From assembly GCA_028278345.1 (NCBI GenBank), contig JANQEL010000288.1, positions 60,614 to 124,613 on the forward strand: a stretch of 64,000 nt of DNA, read 5' to 3'. Both the position numbers and the translations under genes were made by a program. This document shows, piece after piece, positions 47,264 through 55,945 of the stretch. The notes beneath the pieces were generated by a model. That model was not told where the DNA came from. It did not search any database and saw only the letters and a list, made by a program, of their open reading frames with translations. This DNA is from Myxococcota bacterium (lineage in GTDB: Bacteria > Myxococcota_A > UBA9160 > UBA4427). The stretch's first letter is position 1. Each line of letters opens with the position of its first letter.

Positions 47264-48265
47264 CTAGCGCCCGAACTCCCCGGCCGCGAAGCGGCCGATC
47301 ACGGCGACGAAACGCTCGAAGTCGCCAACGAGGTCGCGCTGTGCCTTCAACATCGGATCGATGTCCACTTCGTTCGCACGGCCGGCGATCGCCAGTCGGG
47401 CCTCCTTGCGGAGGGTGGTCCAGTTGCTGTCGATGCTGGTGCGCAGCCCCGCGATGAAGCGGCCGTCTTCCCCGCGTTCGGGTTCGATTGCGGCCTGGTA
47501 GAGAGGCGCCTTTGCGAACCCTACCCAGTTTGCATCGAAGGCCTCGATTGAGGCACTCAGCTGCTCCGCGTACCGCTTGGGGTCGAGGTCCGCCTGGATG
47601 AAGACGAGGTTCTTCAACACCCGCTCGGCCAGCATGGTCGGCTGTCCCGAGCGGCGGGAAACATCACACAGACGGTATTCCGTCTTCACGCACTCGGCGT
47701 AGTAGAGGTCCATCAGCTTCTCGACCTCTCGGATGAACCGTGCGGCCATCTTGTCGAAGGCCTTCACGACCTTCGGGTCGCCACGCGGGCTTTCGGGGGG
47801 AATGAACTGCTGGGCCCGACGCAGATAGTCGTAGGGGCTCGCGAGAGCCAGCTTGCGCACGGGCACCCAGGCGTTCTCGATGCTCGCCAGCTGCTGCCTC
47901 GCCTCTTCATTGGGCGGACCGGCGACGGAGTAGTAGGTGCTCCCGCGATGCAGCTGTTCGAGGATGCGGTCGATCTCGTTGACCGCGTGGTGCATGTCGC
48001 GCTTCTGTACGTCGCCGAGGTCGAGCTGATACAGGAGGTTCTGCTTGCTGAGTCGCTCGGCCAGGGAGCGCATCCGCCCCGCCTCGCGATTCGCGATGCC
48101 GATCTCGTAGGGCTGCCAGTTGGAGGCCGCGGACTGCGCGCTCCAGAGCAGCGCGACCACGACGATGGTGGTCAGTGCCGGGCGGCAAGGCTCGAATGCC
48201 GAGTGTGGATGTGGCCCCCGAACGGGGGGCCGCGCGAGTCGATCACGATCGGGGTAACGAGTCAT
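47264..48265 (-). CDS. Secreted/membrane protein with two PilJ/NarX-type N-terminal-like sensory units
   Basis: Signal/TM LTTIVVVALLWSAQSAAS; AGRMRSLAERLSKQNLLYQLDLGD... and second SGQPTMLAERVLKNLVFIQADLD... Confidence 0.55.
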   Translation of the reverse strand: MTRYPDRDRLARPPVRGPHPHSAFEPCRPALTTIVVVALLWSAQSAASNWQPYEIGIANREAGRMRSLAERLSKQNLLYQLDLGDVQKRDMHHAVNEIDRILEQLHRGSTYYSVAGPPNEEARQQLASIENAWVPVRKLALASPYDYLRRAQQFIPPESPRGDPKVVKAFDKMAARFIREVEKLMDLYYAECVKTEYRLCDVSRRSGQPTMLAERVLKNLVFIQADLDPKRYAEQLSASIEAFDANWVGFAKAPLYQAAIEPERGEDGRFIAGLRTSIDSNWTTLRKEARLAIAGRANEVDIDPMLKAQRDLVGDFERFVAVIGRFAAGEFGR

Positions 48266-48398
48266 GGAATCGTCCCTCTCGAAGGCTTCGAAGCTCTGTG
48301 GGTCGTTGCATCTGGATGTTACTTCGACACTCCGAGAGCGGCACCCGCGTTTCAACGGCATCGAAGCCACACCGCTGGGGTATCCTGAGTCGCCCCTC

Positions 48399-49517
48399 AT
48401 GCGCAGTTCCTGTCTCGAGAAATCGCTATTCCGTGTTACTCATGTTTCGGGTCGCTTCGTCCCGGGATTGGTGGTGCTTCTCTTCCTGGTCAGCGCGTTT
48501 CACGATGCCTCGGCCCAGCGTCGCACTTCGAAGAAGCGCGCGATCGAGCCCTTTCTCACGGTTGCACTCGCGTCGAACGCCGACGGAAGCGTCATCGTGG
48601 GCAAGCGTCAGTTCAAGAACGGCACCGTACACGCCGTCGTGTGGCGTGGGGGCGCAATGCACGACCTCGGTGAATTGCCCGGCGGCGAAGACGACAGCCG
48701 CGCGTATGGTGTGTCGGCGGATGGTCGGGTGGTGGTCGGCGAGAGCATCTCCGAGCGCGGAGCCGAGGCCTTCCGCTATCGCGATCAAGACGGCATGGTG
48801 GGGCTCGGAGACCTGCCCGGTGGCCAGTTCAGAAGCCGCGCCCTCGCCATCTCGGGCGACGGTCGCGTGATCGTCGGCATCGCCTTTAGCGAGAAGGGGC
48901 CCGAGGCCTTTCGCCACGTCGATGGCGTCATGACGGGTCTCGGCGACCTTCCGGGGCGTCGCCACAACAGCGCCGCCAACGCGACCAACCACGACGGCTC
49001 GGTCGTGGTCGGCTACTCGACGGGGGCCCGCGGCGACGAGGCTTTCGTCCATCGGAACGGCGAGATGGTGGGGCTCGGCATCCCGGAGGGCATGAAGGCG
49101 ACACGCGCATTCGGTGTGTCGGGGGATGGGCGCGTCGTGGTCGGCACAGCCACGCTGAAGGGAGGCAAGCATCGCGCCTTTCGCCACGTGGACGGGAAGT
49201 ACGAGTGGCTCGGGGACCTTCCCGGTGGTGCGCAGATGAGCGGCGCGCAGGCCATCTCCAGCGACGGCAAGGTGATCGTCGGGAAATCCAATTCGAAGCA
49301 CGGTGCCGAGGCCTTCGCGCACGAAGGCGGTCGCATCCGCGGCCTCGGAGATCTTCCCGGAGGCGCCTTTCGCAGCATCGCCTACGGTGTCTCGGCGGAC
49401 GGTCGCGTAATCGTCGGCCGCGGCATGGGCAACAAGGGCAAGCTCGAAGCATTGCTCTTCGACGAAGACGGCGCGCACGCGCTCGGCATGCAGCCACCAC
49501 CGAGTACCCACGATTGA
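48399..49517 (+). CDS. Secreted HAF-repeat protein
   Basis: Signal peptide; repeated about 45-aa units GLGDLPGGxxxSxAxxISxDGxVIVGxxxxxxGxEAFxHxxG. Confidence 0.85.
   Translation: MRSSCLEKSLFRVTHVSGRFVPGLVVLLFLVSAFHDASAQRRTSKKRAIEPFLTVALASNADGSVIVGKRQFKNGTVHAVVWRGGAMHDLGELPGGEDDSRAYGVSADGRVVVGESISERGAEAFRYRDQDGMVGLGDLPGGQFRSRALAISGDGRVIVGIAFSEKGPEAFRHVDGVMTGLGDLPGRRHNSAANATNHDGSVVVGYSTGARGDEAFVHRNGEMVGLGIPEGMKATRAFGVSGDGRVVVGTATLKGGKHRAFRHVDGKYEWLGDLPGGAQMSGAQAISSDGKVIVGKSNSKHGAEAFAHEGGRIRGLGDLPGGAFRSIAYGVSADGRVIVGRGMGNKGKLEALLFDEDGAHALGMQPPPSTHD
48555..49517 (+). repeat. HAF protein-level tandem repeat region (about 7 units)
   Basis: Repeats visible in translation: LGELPGG, LGDLPGG, LGDLPGR, LGIPEG, LGDLPGG, LGDLPGG. 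Confidence 0.8.
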
Positions 49518-49539
49518 TCCAGCGAAGAGGACGGCACCC

Positions 49540-50907
49540 ATGGGCCAGCACGAGTTCGACGCCAGCCACCACTACCCCTTCGTCGAAAGCGGACGCAAAC
49601 CGCCGGAGATCGAGCGCACCGAGGGTTGTGAGCTGATCACACCCGATGGTCGCCGGATCCTCGACGCCGCCGGCGGCGCCATCGCGGTGAACATCGGACA
49701 CGGCCGACGCGAGGTCGCCGAGGCCTATGCCGAAGCGGCCGCGCGCACCAGCTACGTGGTGCCTCCCTTTGCCACTCCGGCGCGCGTGCAGCTTGTGGCG
49801 ACCCTGAAGCAGAGGTGGTTGCCCGAAGGGCTGACGCGAATCGCCTTCGCCTCGGGCGGTTCCGAGGGGATGGACAGCGCGATTCGCCTCGCGCGTCAGC
49901 ACCACGTGTCGGCAGGACGTCCCGAGCGCTGGCGCGTGATCGGGCGGGATCTCAGCTATCACGGAACGACACTGTCGACGCTTTCGATCGGCGGACATCT
50001 TTCGCGGCGTGAGGGATTCGAACCGCTGCTGCTGGACGAGGTCGCCGACCTGCCCCACGCCCCCGCCCACTACTGCCTTCGATGTCCGTTGGGGAAGAGC
50101 TACCCGGATTGCGGGGTGGCCTGCGCCGATGCGGTGGAGTCGCTCTTCCGCGAGCTCGGCCCCGACACGATCGCGGGCTTCGTCGTCGAACCGATCGTCG
50201 GCTCGAATGCCGGCGCTCTCGTGCCCCCCGACGAATACCTCCCGCGCATCGCCGAGATCTGCCGCAAGTACGGCGTGCTCTTGATCGCCGACGAGGTGAT
50301 GACCGGTTTCGGACGAACCGGTCGGAACTTCGGCGTCGATCACTGGGACATCACCCCCGACATCCTGGTGAGCGGCAAGGGGCTGACGGGGGGCTATGCA
50401 CCGATCGTGGCGATCTGCGCACGAGAAGAGGTCCTCGAACCGATGGCCAAGGCCGGCGACGGCATGATGTTCTTTACGTACGGCGCGCATTCCGCCTCCT
50501 GTGCCGCCGCGCTCGCGGTGCTCGACATCCTCGAACGCGAGAAGCTGGTCGAGCGTGCGGCCCGTATGGGGACGTACCTCGACAAAGCCCTCGACCGGCT
50601 ACGCACACACCCGAACGTCGGTGACGTGCGAGGTCGGGGTCTGCTCTGGGGAATCGAATTGGTGCGTGACCGCGAGAGCCTCGAACCCTTCTCGAAGGAG
50701 AGCGGCCTGGTGGACAAGGTGATCATGGCCGGGCTCGGAGAAGGCGTCTTCTTCTACCCGGGCGGCAACGAACCGGCGCGACACGTCGTCTGCCTCGGCC
50801 CGCCGTTCATCGTCGAAGAAGCGCAGATCGATACCATGGTCGACGCCCTCGGCCGGGCCGTCGACAGCGCCGTCGCGCGAGTCGAGGGCCAGTCGGCTGC
50901 CGGATAG
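49540..50907 (+). CDS. Class III PLP-dependent aminotransferase
   Basis: ILDAAGGAIAVNIGHGRREV, FASGGSEGMDSAIRLAR, LLIADEVMTGFGRTGRNFG, ILVSGKGLTGGYAP. Confidence 0.92.
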   Translation: MGQHEFDASHHYPFVESGRKPPEIERTEGCELITPDGRRILDAAGGAIAVNIGHGRREVAEAYAEAAARTSYVVPPFATPARVQLVATLKQRWLPEGLTRIAFASGGSEGMDSAIRLARQHHVSAGRPERWRVIGRDLSYHGTTLSTLSIGGHLSRREGFEPLLLDEVADLPHAPAHYCLRCPLGKSYPDCGVACADAVESLFRELGPDTIAGFVVEPIVGSNAGALVPPDEYLPRIAEICRKYGVLLIADEVMTGFGRTGRNFGVDHWDITPDILVSGKGLTGGYAPIVAICAREEVLEPMAKAGDGMMFFTYGAHSASCAAALAVLDILEREKLVERAARMGTYLDKALDRLRTHPNVGDVRGRGLLWGIELVRDRESLEPFSKESGLVDKVIMAGLGEGVFFYPGGNEPARHVVCLGPPFIVEEAQIDTMVDALGRAVDSAVARVEGQSAAG

Positions 50908-50926
50908 AGAAGAAGAGAGAAGACGC

Positions 50927-51982
50927 TTGGAGATCCCCGATCGCCTCGAAGACTTGACTGCGAGCTGGCTCAGCGAAGCCGTTCAGCAGACCGCCCCGGG
51001 TGCTAGCGCACTCTCGGTCGACGTACTCGATGCCCACAGCGGTACGACGGGTCGCGCGCGCCTGCGCGTCGAGTGGAGTAGCAGCGATCTCCCGCAGACC
51101 CTCTTCGTGAAGCTGGCCCCCACCGATCCGATCCAGCGCGCGATGGTGATCGAAACGGGAATGGGCGCGCGCGAAGCCCGCTTCTATCGCGAGGTGAGCG
51201 CGTCGGTCCCGGTTCGGGTGGCTCGCCACCTGTGTTCGTTCTGGGCGCCCGACGGAAAGGCCTACATCATGTTGATGGAAGATCTCGCAGCTGCGGGATG
51301 CACGTTCCCCACCCACGAGAGCGCCACCGACATCGCGGTCGTGCGAAGCACCGTCGAACAACTGGCAAGGCTGCACGGTGGGTTCTGGAACTCGCCGCGC
51401 TTCGCTTCGGATCTGGCCTGGATCGAGCCTCCGATGCGCAGCGAGTTCGGTGTCGTGATGGTCAAGCAGGGGGTCGAGGCATTCGGCCAGGGGCAACCCG
51501 CGTGCTTTCGCGAAGCCGCCCGTCTCTACTGTGGACACCACCAGGCGCTCTCCAATCTGCTCGACCACGGCACCCCCACCCTGCTCCACGGGGACGCTCA
51601 TATCGGCAACATGTTCGTCGAGGACGGCACCATCGGTTTGCTCGACTGGGCATGCGTCTCACGGGGCCCCGGGCTTCGCGATGTGGGGTACTACCTGGCC
51701 AACTCCGTGGATACCGACGTCCGCCGCGCAGAGCAGGAGGAGCTGATCGCCCGCTACGTGAAGACCCTCCGTGAGAGCGGTGGGCCGACGCTCACGATGG
51801 ACGAGGCCTGGCGCGGTTATCGCCTCTACGCGATCGCCTCGTGGGTCGCAGCCGTCGTTACCCTGGCAGCCGGCGATCGCATGCAGGCCACCGCTGTCGG
51901 TGCACGCGCCGTACAACGAACGAACGCCGCGATCGCCGACCTCGAGACCACCACGCTGATCGAAGAAGAGCTCGGGCTCTGA
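50927..51982 (+). CDS. Aminoglycoside phosphotransferase-like kinase (APH/EcKinase superfamily)
   Basis: TPTLLHGDAHIGNMFVEDGTIGLLDWACVSRGPGLRDVGYYL (HGDxHxxN, DW). Confidence 0.85.
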   Translation: MEIPDRLEDLTASWLSEAVQQTAPGASALSVDVLDAHSGTTGRARLRVEWSSSDLPQTLFVKLAPTDPIQRAMVIETGMGAREARFYREVSASVPVRVARHLCSFWAPDGKAYIMLMEDLAAAGCTFPTHESATDIAVVRSTVEQLARLHGGFWNSPRFASDLAWIEPPMRSEFGVVMVKQGVEAFGQGQPACFREAARLYCGHHQALSNLLDHGTPTLLHGDAHIGNMFVEDGTIGLLDWACVSRGPGLRDVGYYLANSVDTDVRRAEQEELIARYVKTLRESGGPTLTMDEAWRGYRLYAIASWVAAVVTLAAGDRMQATAVGARAVQRTNAAIADLETTTLIEEELGL

Positions 51983-52028
51983 AGCTGCTGCGGCAACGCA
52001 TCCCAGGCCCGGAGGAGAATGCAAAGCC

Positions 52029-52526
52029 ATGCCCCGCGACGACATCCGCATGAACGACGAGCAGATCCGCAAGACGCTGCAGGACGGGCGCGTCGCCATC
52101 CTCAACACGAACGGGCCGCGCGGCTTCCCCCATTCCATGCCCATGTTCTACGGCCTCGACGACGACCTCACGGTGCGCTTCACCACCTATGAGTCGAGCC
52201 AGAAGGTCAAGAACCTCGAGCGAGACCCGAAGGTGACCCTGCTGATCGAAGGTGGAGAGGCCTACGACGAACTCCACGCCGTCATGGTCGAAGGCCGCGC
52301 CGAAGTCGTCCGGGGCGATCTCGACGCCACGGTCGCGACCATGGTCGAAGCCATGCGCCGGGCCGGCAACGAGATGCCCGACCCCAAAGGCCTCCCCGAA
52401 GCCGCCAAGAAGATGATGGCCGGCAAGCGCGTGCACGTCCTGGTGCGCCCTGAACGCTTCGTGAGCTTCGATCACCAGAAGCTGCCCCAGGCCAAGACGC
52501 CCAAGAGCCTGAACGAGTCGAGCTGA
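52029..52526 (+). CDS. PPOX-class pyridoxamine 5'-phosphate oxidase-like protein
   Basis: RKTLQDGRVAILNTNGPRGFPHSMPMFYGLDDDLTVRFTTYESSQKVKNLERDPKVTLLIEGG. Confidence 0.87.
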   Translation: MPRDDIRMNDEQIRKTLQDGRVAILNTNGPRGFPHSMPMFYGLDDDLTVRFTTYESSQKVKNLERDPKVTLLIEGGEAYDELHAVMVEGRAEVVRGDLDATVATMVEAMRRAGNEMPDPKGLPEAAKKMMAGKRVHVLVRPERFVSFDHQKLPQAKTPKSLNESS

Positions 52527-52543
52527 GCGGGGGAGAGCCCGCC

Positions 52544-53596
52544 GTGTTCGGCACTTATCGCACGCTGCTCGCACTCTTCGTCGTGATCGGCCATCTCCAT
52601 GGCCCGTTCCACCTCGGCGTCTACGCCGTGTTCGGCTTCTACATGCTGAGCGGTTACCTGATGACGCGGATCATGCAGGAGACCTACGGCTACGATCTAC
52701 CCGGACGGGGGCGCTTCGCGGTGAATCGCGTCCTGCGGATCTATCCGTGCTACTGGGTGGTCGCCATCGCGACCCTGGGCATTCTCGCGACGACCGACGG
52801 TGCACTCACCGAATACCACCCACGCATCCACTTCCCGGGCGATGCCGCGGGCTGGGCGCGCAACGTCGGCCTCGTCTTCGAGCAGGCCTCGAGCCCGCGG
52901 CTCTCGCCGGCCACCTGGGCCCTCACCGTCGAGCTCTTCTATTACGCGCTGATCGGCTTCGGCCTCTCGCGCACCCCGCAGCGATCCGCCCTGTGGCTCG
53001 CCGCCAGTGTGATCTACACGATCGGCCTGTTCATCACGTCGCCGTACGACTGGGAGGCCCGCTACTTCCCGATCCCCGCGGCCTCACTTCCGTTCGCGAT
53101 CGGCGCGTGCCTCTATCACTACCGCAGCGCCTTCGAGCGCGTGGTTTCGTCGGAGACCCTGCGCGAACCGGGTACCTGGTTCGCGCTGGTCTGCGTGAAT
53201 TTCAGCCTCTTCTACCTCGCGGATCGCCTGACCGGGACATCGTTCAAGCACTCCCTGATGTTCGGCTTCTACTTGAACCTGCTGCTCACGACCGGGTGCC
53301 TCACCGCCCTCGTCTCGAAGGGCTTCCTCGAGCTGAGCGAGAGCATTGACACGGCACTCGGGCGCTACAGCTACCCCGTCTATCTCACCCATTGGCTCGC
53401 AGGGGGCATCGTGGCGAGCACCCTGTTCGCCGACGAGGGACGACAGCACACGACGCAGGGGGGCGTGCTCTTCTTCCTGGCGGGCCTGCTCGTGGCGCTG
53501 GGGCTCAGCTGGTTGCTGATCCGGCTGGTGGACGACCCGATCGAGCGCTTCCGCGGGCGGATCCGGGCGCGCAGCACCTCTAAGGAGACGGCGTAG
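52544..53596 (+). CDS. Acyltransferase family 3 membrane protein
   Basis: GTYRTLLALFVVIGHLHGPFHLGVYAVFGFYMLSGYLMTRI; NRVLRIYPCYW; multiple TM. Confidence 0.9.
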   Translation: MFGTYRTLLALFVVIGHLHGPFHLGVYAVFGFYMLSGYLMTRIMQETYGYDLPGRGRFAVNRVLRIYPCYWVVAIATLGILATTDGALTEYHPRIHFPGDAAGWARNVGLVFEQASSPRLSPATWALTVELFYYALIGFGLSRTPQRSALWLAASVIYTIGLFITSPYDWEARYFPIPAASLPFAIGACLYHYRSAFERVVSSETLREPGTWFALVCVNFSLFYLADRLTGTSFKHSLMFGFYLNLLLTTGCLTALVSKGFLELSESIDTALGRYSYPVYLTHWLAGGIVASTLFADEGRQHTTQGGVLFFLAGLLVALGLSWLLIRLVDDPIERFRGRIRARSTSKETA

Positions 53597-53646
53597 CCCG
53601 ATTGTGTGAAAGTCTCGCTTGGGGGTCACGAGAGAAAGGAAGCGTC

Positions 53647-54552
53647 ATGAGCCGACCGGTCGATCGCGCACACCGCGCATACGTGAGTTACATCGACAAA
53701 TCTCGCGAGTACTACGCTGCCCACGGGTACGAGCGCCCCTATCAATGGGCGTACAACGACCACGTGCCCTTCGAGCGCTTGAAGAAGCCCCTGGCCAAGA
53801 GTCGCGTCGGTCTCGTGACGACCACGACGCTCCACAAGGAAGATCGCCCGGAGGGTTGGACGAAGTCGAAGGCCAAGGAGCCCTACGCCCTCGAGCTCGA
53901 GCAGGTGCCCACGCGCATGTTCACCGACGACCTCTTCTGGGACAAGGAAGCGACAACGACCGAAGACCGCGAGAGCTTCCTCCCCATCGATCGTTTGCGC
54001 GAGTGCGTCGCGAGCGGTCGCATCGGATCGCTGGGGCCGCGCATCTTTGGCGTTCCCACCGACTACAGCCAGCGCCGAACCAACGAGTTGGACGCGCCGA
54101 CGATCGTGAAGTGGGCGCAGGAAGACGAACTCGACGTCGTCCTCCTCGTTCCCTTGTGACCCGTCTGCCACCAGACCGTGAGTCTGGTCGCGCGTCAGTT
54201 GGAAGAAGCCGGCATGCCCACCGTCGTGATCGGCGCGGGCCGAGACATCGTCGAGCACTGCGGCGTGCCCCGCTTCCTGTTCACCGACTTCCCCCTCGGC
54301 AACCCCGTCGGCCGGCCGGGAGACGCCGACATGCAGCGGCAGTGCGTCGATATGGCCTTCGAGCTATTCGAGCGCGCTTTCGCGCCCCGCACGACGGTGC
54401 AGACCCCGTTCGTCTGGAGCGACGATCACAGCTGGCGCGATCGGTTCATGCAGGTCGACGATTCGAACCGGGCGAAGCTCGCGCAGCTGGGTGAACAGAG
54501 ACGCAAGGAACAGGCCGCGGCCAAGACGGATGGTCGCGCGCGTAGCGTCTGA
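53647..54552 (+). CDS. Selenoprotein, glycine/sarcosine/betaine/D-proline reductase selenoprotein B family-like; TGA at 54157..54159 read as Sec171 (301 aa)
   Basis: In-frame TGA between ORFs 53602..54159 and 54178..54552; readthrough LVPL-U-PVCHQTVSLVARQLEEAGMPTVV; UxxC motif; SECIS-like hairpin at 54166..54192; RBS gagaaaggaagc before ATG 53647. Confidence 0.9.
54166..54192 (+). promoter_or_regulatory. Bacterial SECIS-like stem-loop
   Basis: UGC-C-ACCAGAC-CGUGA-GUCUGGU-C-GCG: 7 contiguous pairs plus 3 below a C/C mismatch, 5-nt loop with G at position 2, 17 nt between UGA and loop. Confidence 0.85.
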
Positions 54553-54585
54553 GTTTCGTGTCGAGGTCGGCCCGACCCTCTCGGA

Positions 54586-55056
54586 CTAGTGCGGTCTGCC
54601 GAGGTGGCGGAAGTGCAGCGGCCAGTCGAGGTCGCGGAAGTCACGCCCCGAGATGTGCACCAGCCCGTTGTGGTCGCCCTCTTCGAAGTACACGTCGGGG
54701 ATCCGCAGCAGGCTTTCGTCGATCACGGTCGGGATGTGGAAGGCGAAGCCCATCGGCGGAATCGCTCCCAGTTCGAAATCCATGAACACCTCCTGCACTT
54801 CTCGCTCGGAAGCGAGTTCGAGGCGGCGGCCCATGCGATTTTCGAGCATCTCGCGGTCGACCTGACACGAGGCGGGAATGATGGCCAGGATGTAGCCACT
54901 CTCGTCTTCGAAGAGGACACACTTGGCCACCAGGCCTTCTGGCACGTTCGCAGCCCTCGCACTCTCGAGCATGCTCCCCGTATGCGGATGTGGGAGGAGC
55001 TCGTAGTCGATGTGATGACTGTCGAGGAACCAACGAAGTCGTGGATTGATGCTCAT
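54586..55056 (-). CDS. YbaK/EbsC (aminoacyl-tRNA deacylase-like) family protein
   Basis: RLRWFLDSHHIDYELLPHPHTGSMLESARAANVPEGLVAKCVLFEDESGYILAIIPASCQVD. Confidence 0.87.
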   Translation of the reverse strand: MSINPRLRWFLDSHHIDYELLPHPHTGSMLESARAANVPEGLVAKCVLFEDESGYILAIIPASCQVDREMLENRMGRRLELASEREVQEVFMDFELGAIPPMGFAFHIPTVIDESLLRIPDVYFEEGDHNGLVHISGRDFRDLDWPLHFRHLGRPH

Positions 55057-55330
55057 GTCGTGTTCTCCCCATGATGACTCGCGATCGAATCGATGACGCC
55101 GAAAACGCAACCGATGAGCGACTCAGGTTGGAGCGGGAAGGACCGAAGGTGGTTCGTGAGCGGGGAGCCGCTGCGACCGGGCGGGATTCGGTGGCGCCCT
55201 CGTGTCGATATGCGTCCATGGTCTACGACCCGGGCGCTCGAAGCAATCGAAATCGACGGGTCCATTGAAACCTCGACGTTCCGCAGCGAGGCTCGGCTCT
55301 TCGCCCGTCCATGGGGAGTACACTGGAGGC

Positions 55331-55930
55331 GTGATCGATGATTCGTTCCGCCGCATCCTTCCCCGGTACTCGTCGTTCCTGATCACGCTCTACGGATCAC
55401 TCCGCCTCACGCCCAACGCGATCACGCTGCTCGGCGCCGGTGTGGGCGCAGCCGCGGCGGTTTGGGTCGCCCTCGACCGCCCCCTGCTCGCCATCGGAAC
55501 CTGGTGGTTCGGCCGACTCCTCGATGGGACGGACGGCATTTACGCGCGCGCGACGGATCGCGCAACGCCGTTCGGCGCCTACCTCGACATCCTGCTCGAC
55601 ATGTTCGCCTACAGCGTGATGATCGCGGGGTTCGCGGTTCTGCATCCCGAACTCGGCTCGCGCTGGCTCGTCACCCTTCTTCTATACGTGCTCTGCATCA
55701 CCAGCGCGCTCGCGCTCGGGAGCCAGGAAGAGCAGCTCCAACTCGACGCGCGCGACGATCGCGGGCTGCGGCTCGGTGCCGGCCTCGCCGAAGGCGGCGA
55801 AACCGGCATCGCCTACACCCTCTTCCTGCTCTTTCCCGCGTGGATCGCGGAGCTGACCGCGGTGTGGATCGCCGTGCTGATCACCACGGTGATCGCGCGA
55901 ACGATGCTGGCCTGGCGGCGACTGCGCTGA
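55331..55930 (+). CDS. CDP-alcohol phosphatidyltransferase family protein
   Basis: DGIYARATDRATPFGAYLDILLD exactly matches DGxxAR(x8)GxxxDxxxD; GTG start. Confidence 0.92.
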   Translation: MIDDSFRRILPRYSSFLITLYGSLRLTPNAITLLGAGVGAAAAVWVALDRPLLAIGTWWFGRLLDGTDGIYARATDRATPFGAYLDILLDMFAYSVMIAGFAVLHPELGSRWLVTLLLYVLCITSALALGSQEEQLQLDARDDRGLRLGAGLAEGGETGIAYTLFLLFPAWIAELTAVWIAVLITTVIARTMLAWRRLR

Positions 55931-55945
55931 GCCTCTTGTAACGAG

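Noticed and set aside
53602-54552. Selenoprotein locus read as a pseudogene or two separate genes
   Set aside because: Sequence characteristic of the family continues in the same frame across the TGA, the TGA falls at the expected UxxC position, and a SECIS-like hairpin follows. No RBS or ATG supports an independent start at 54178.
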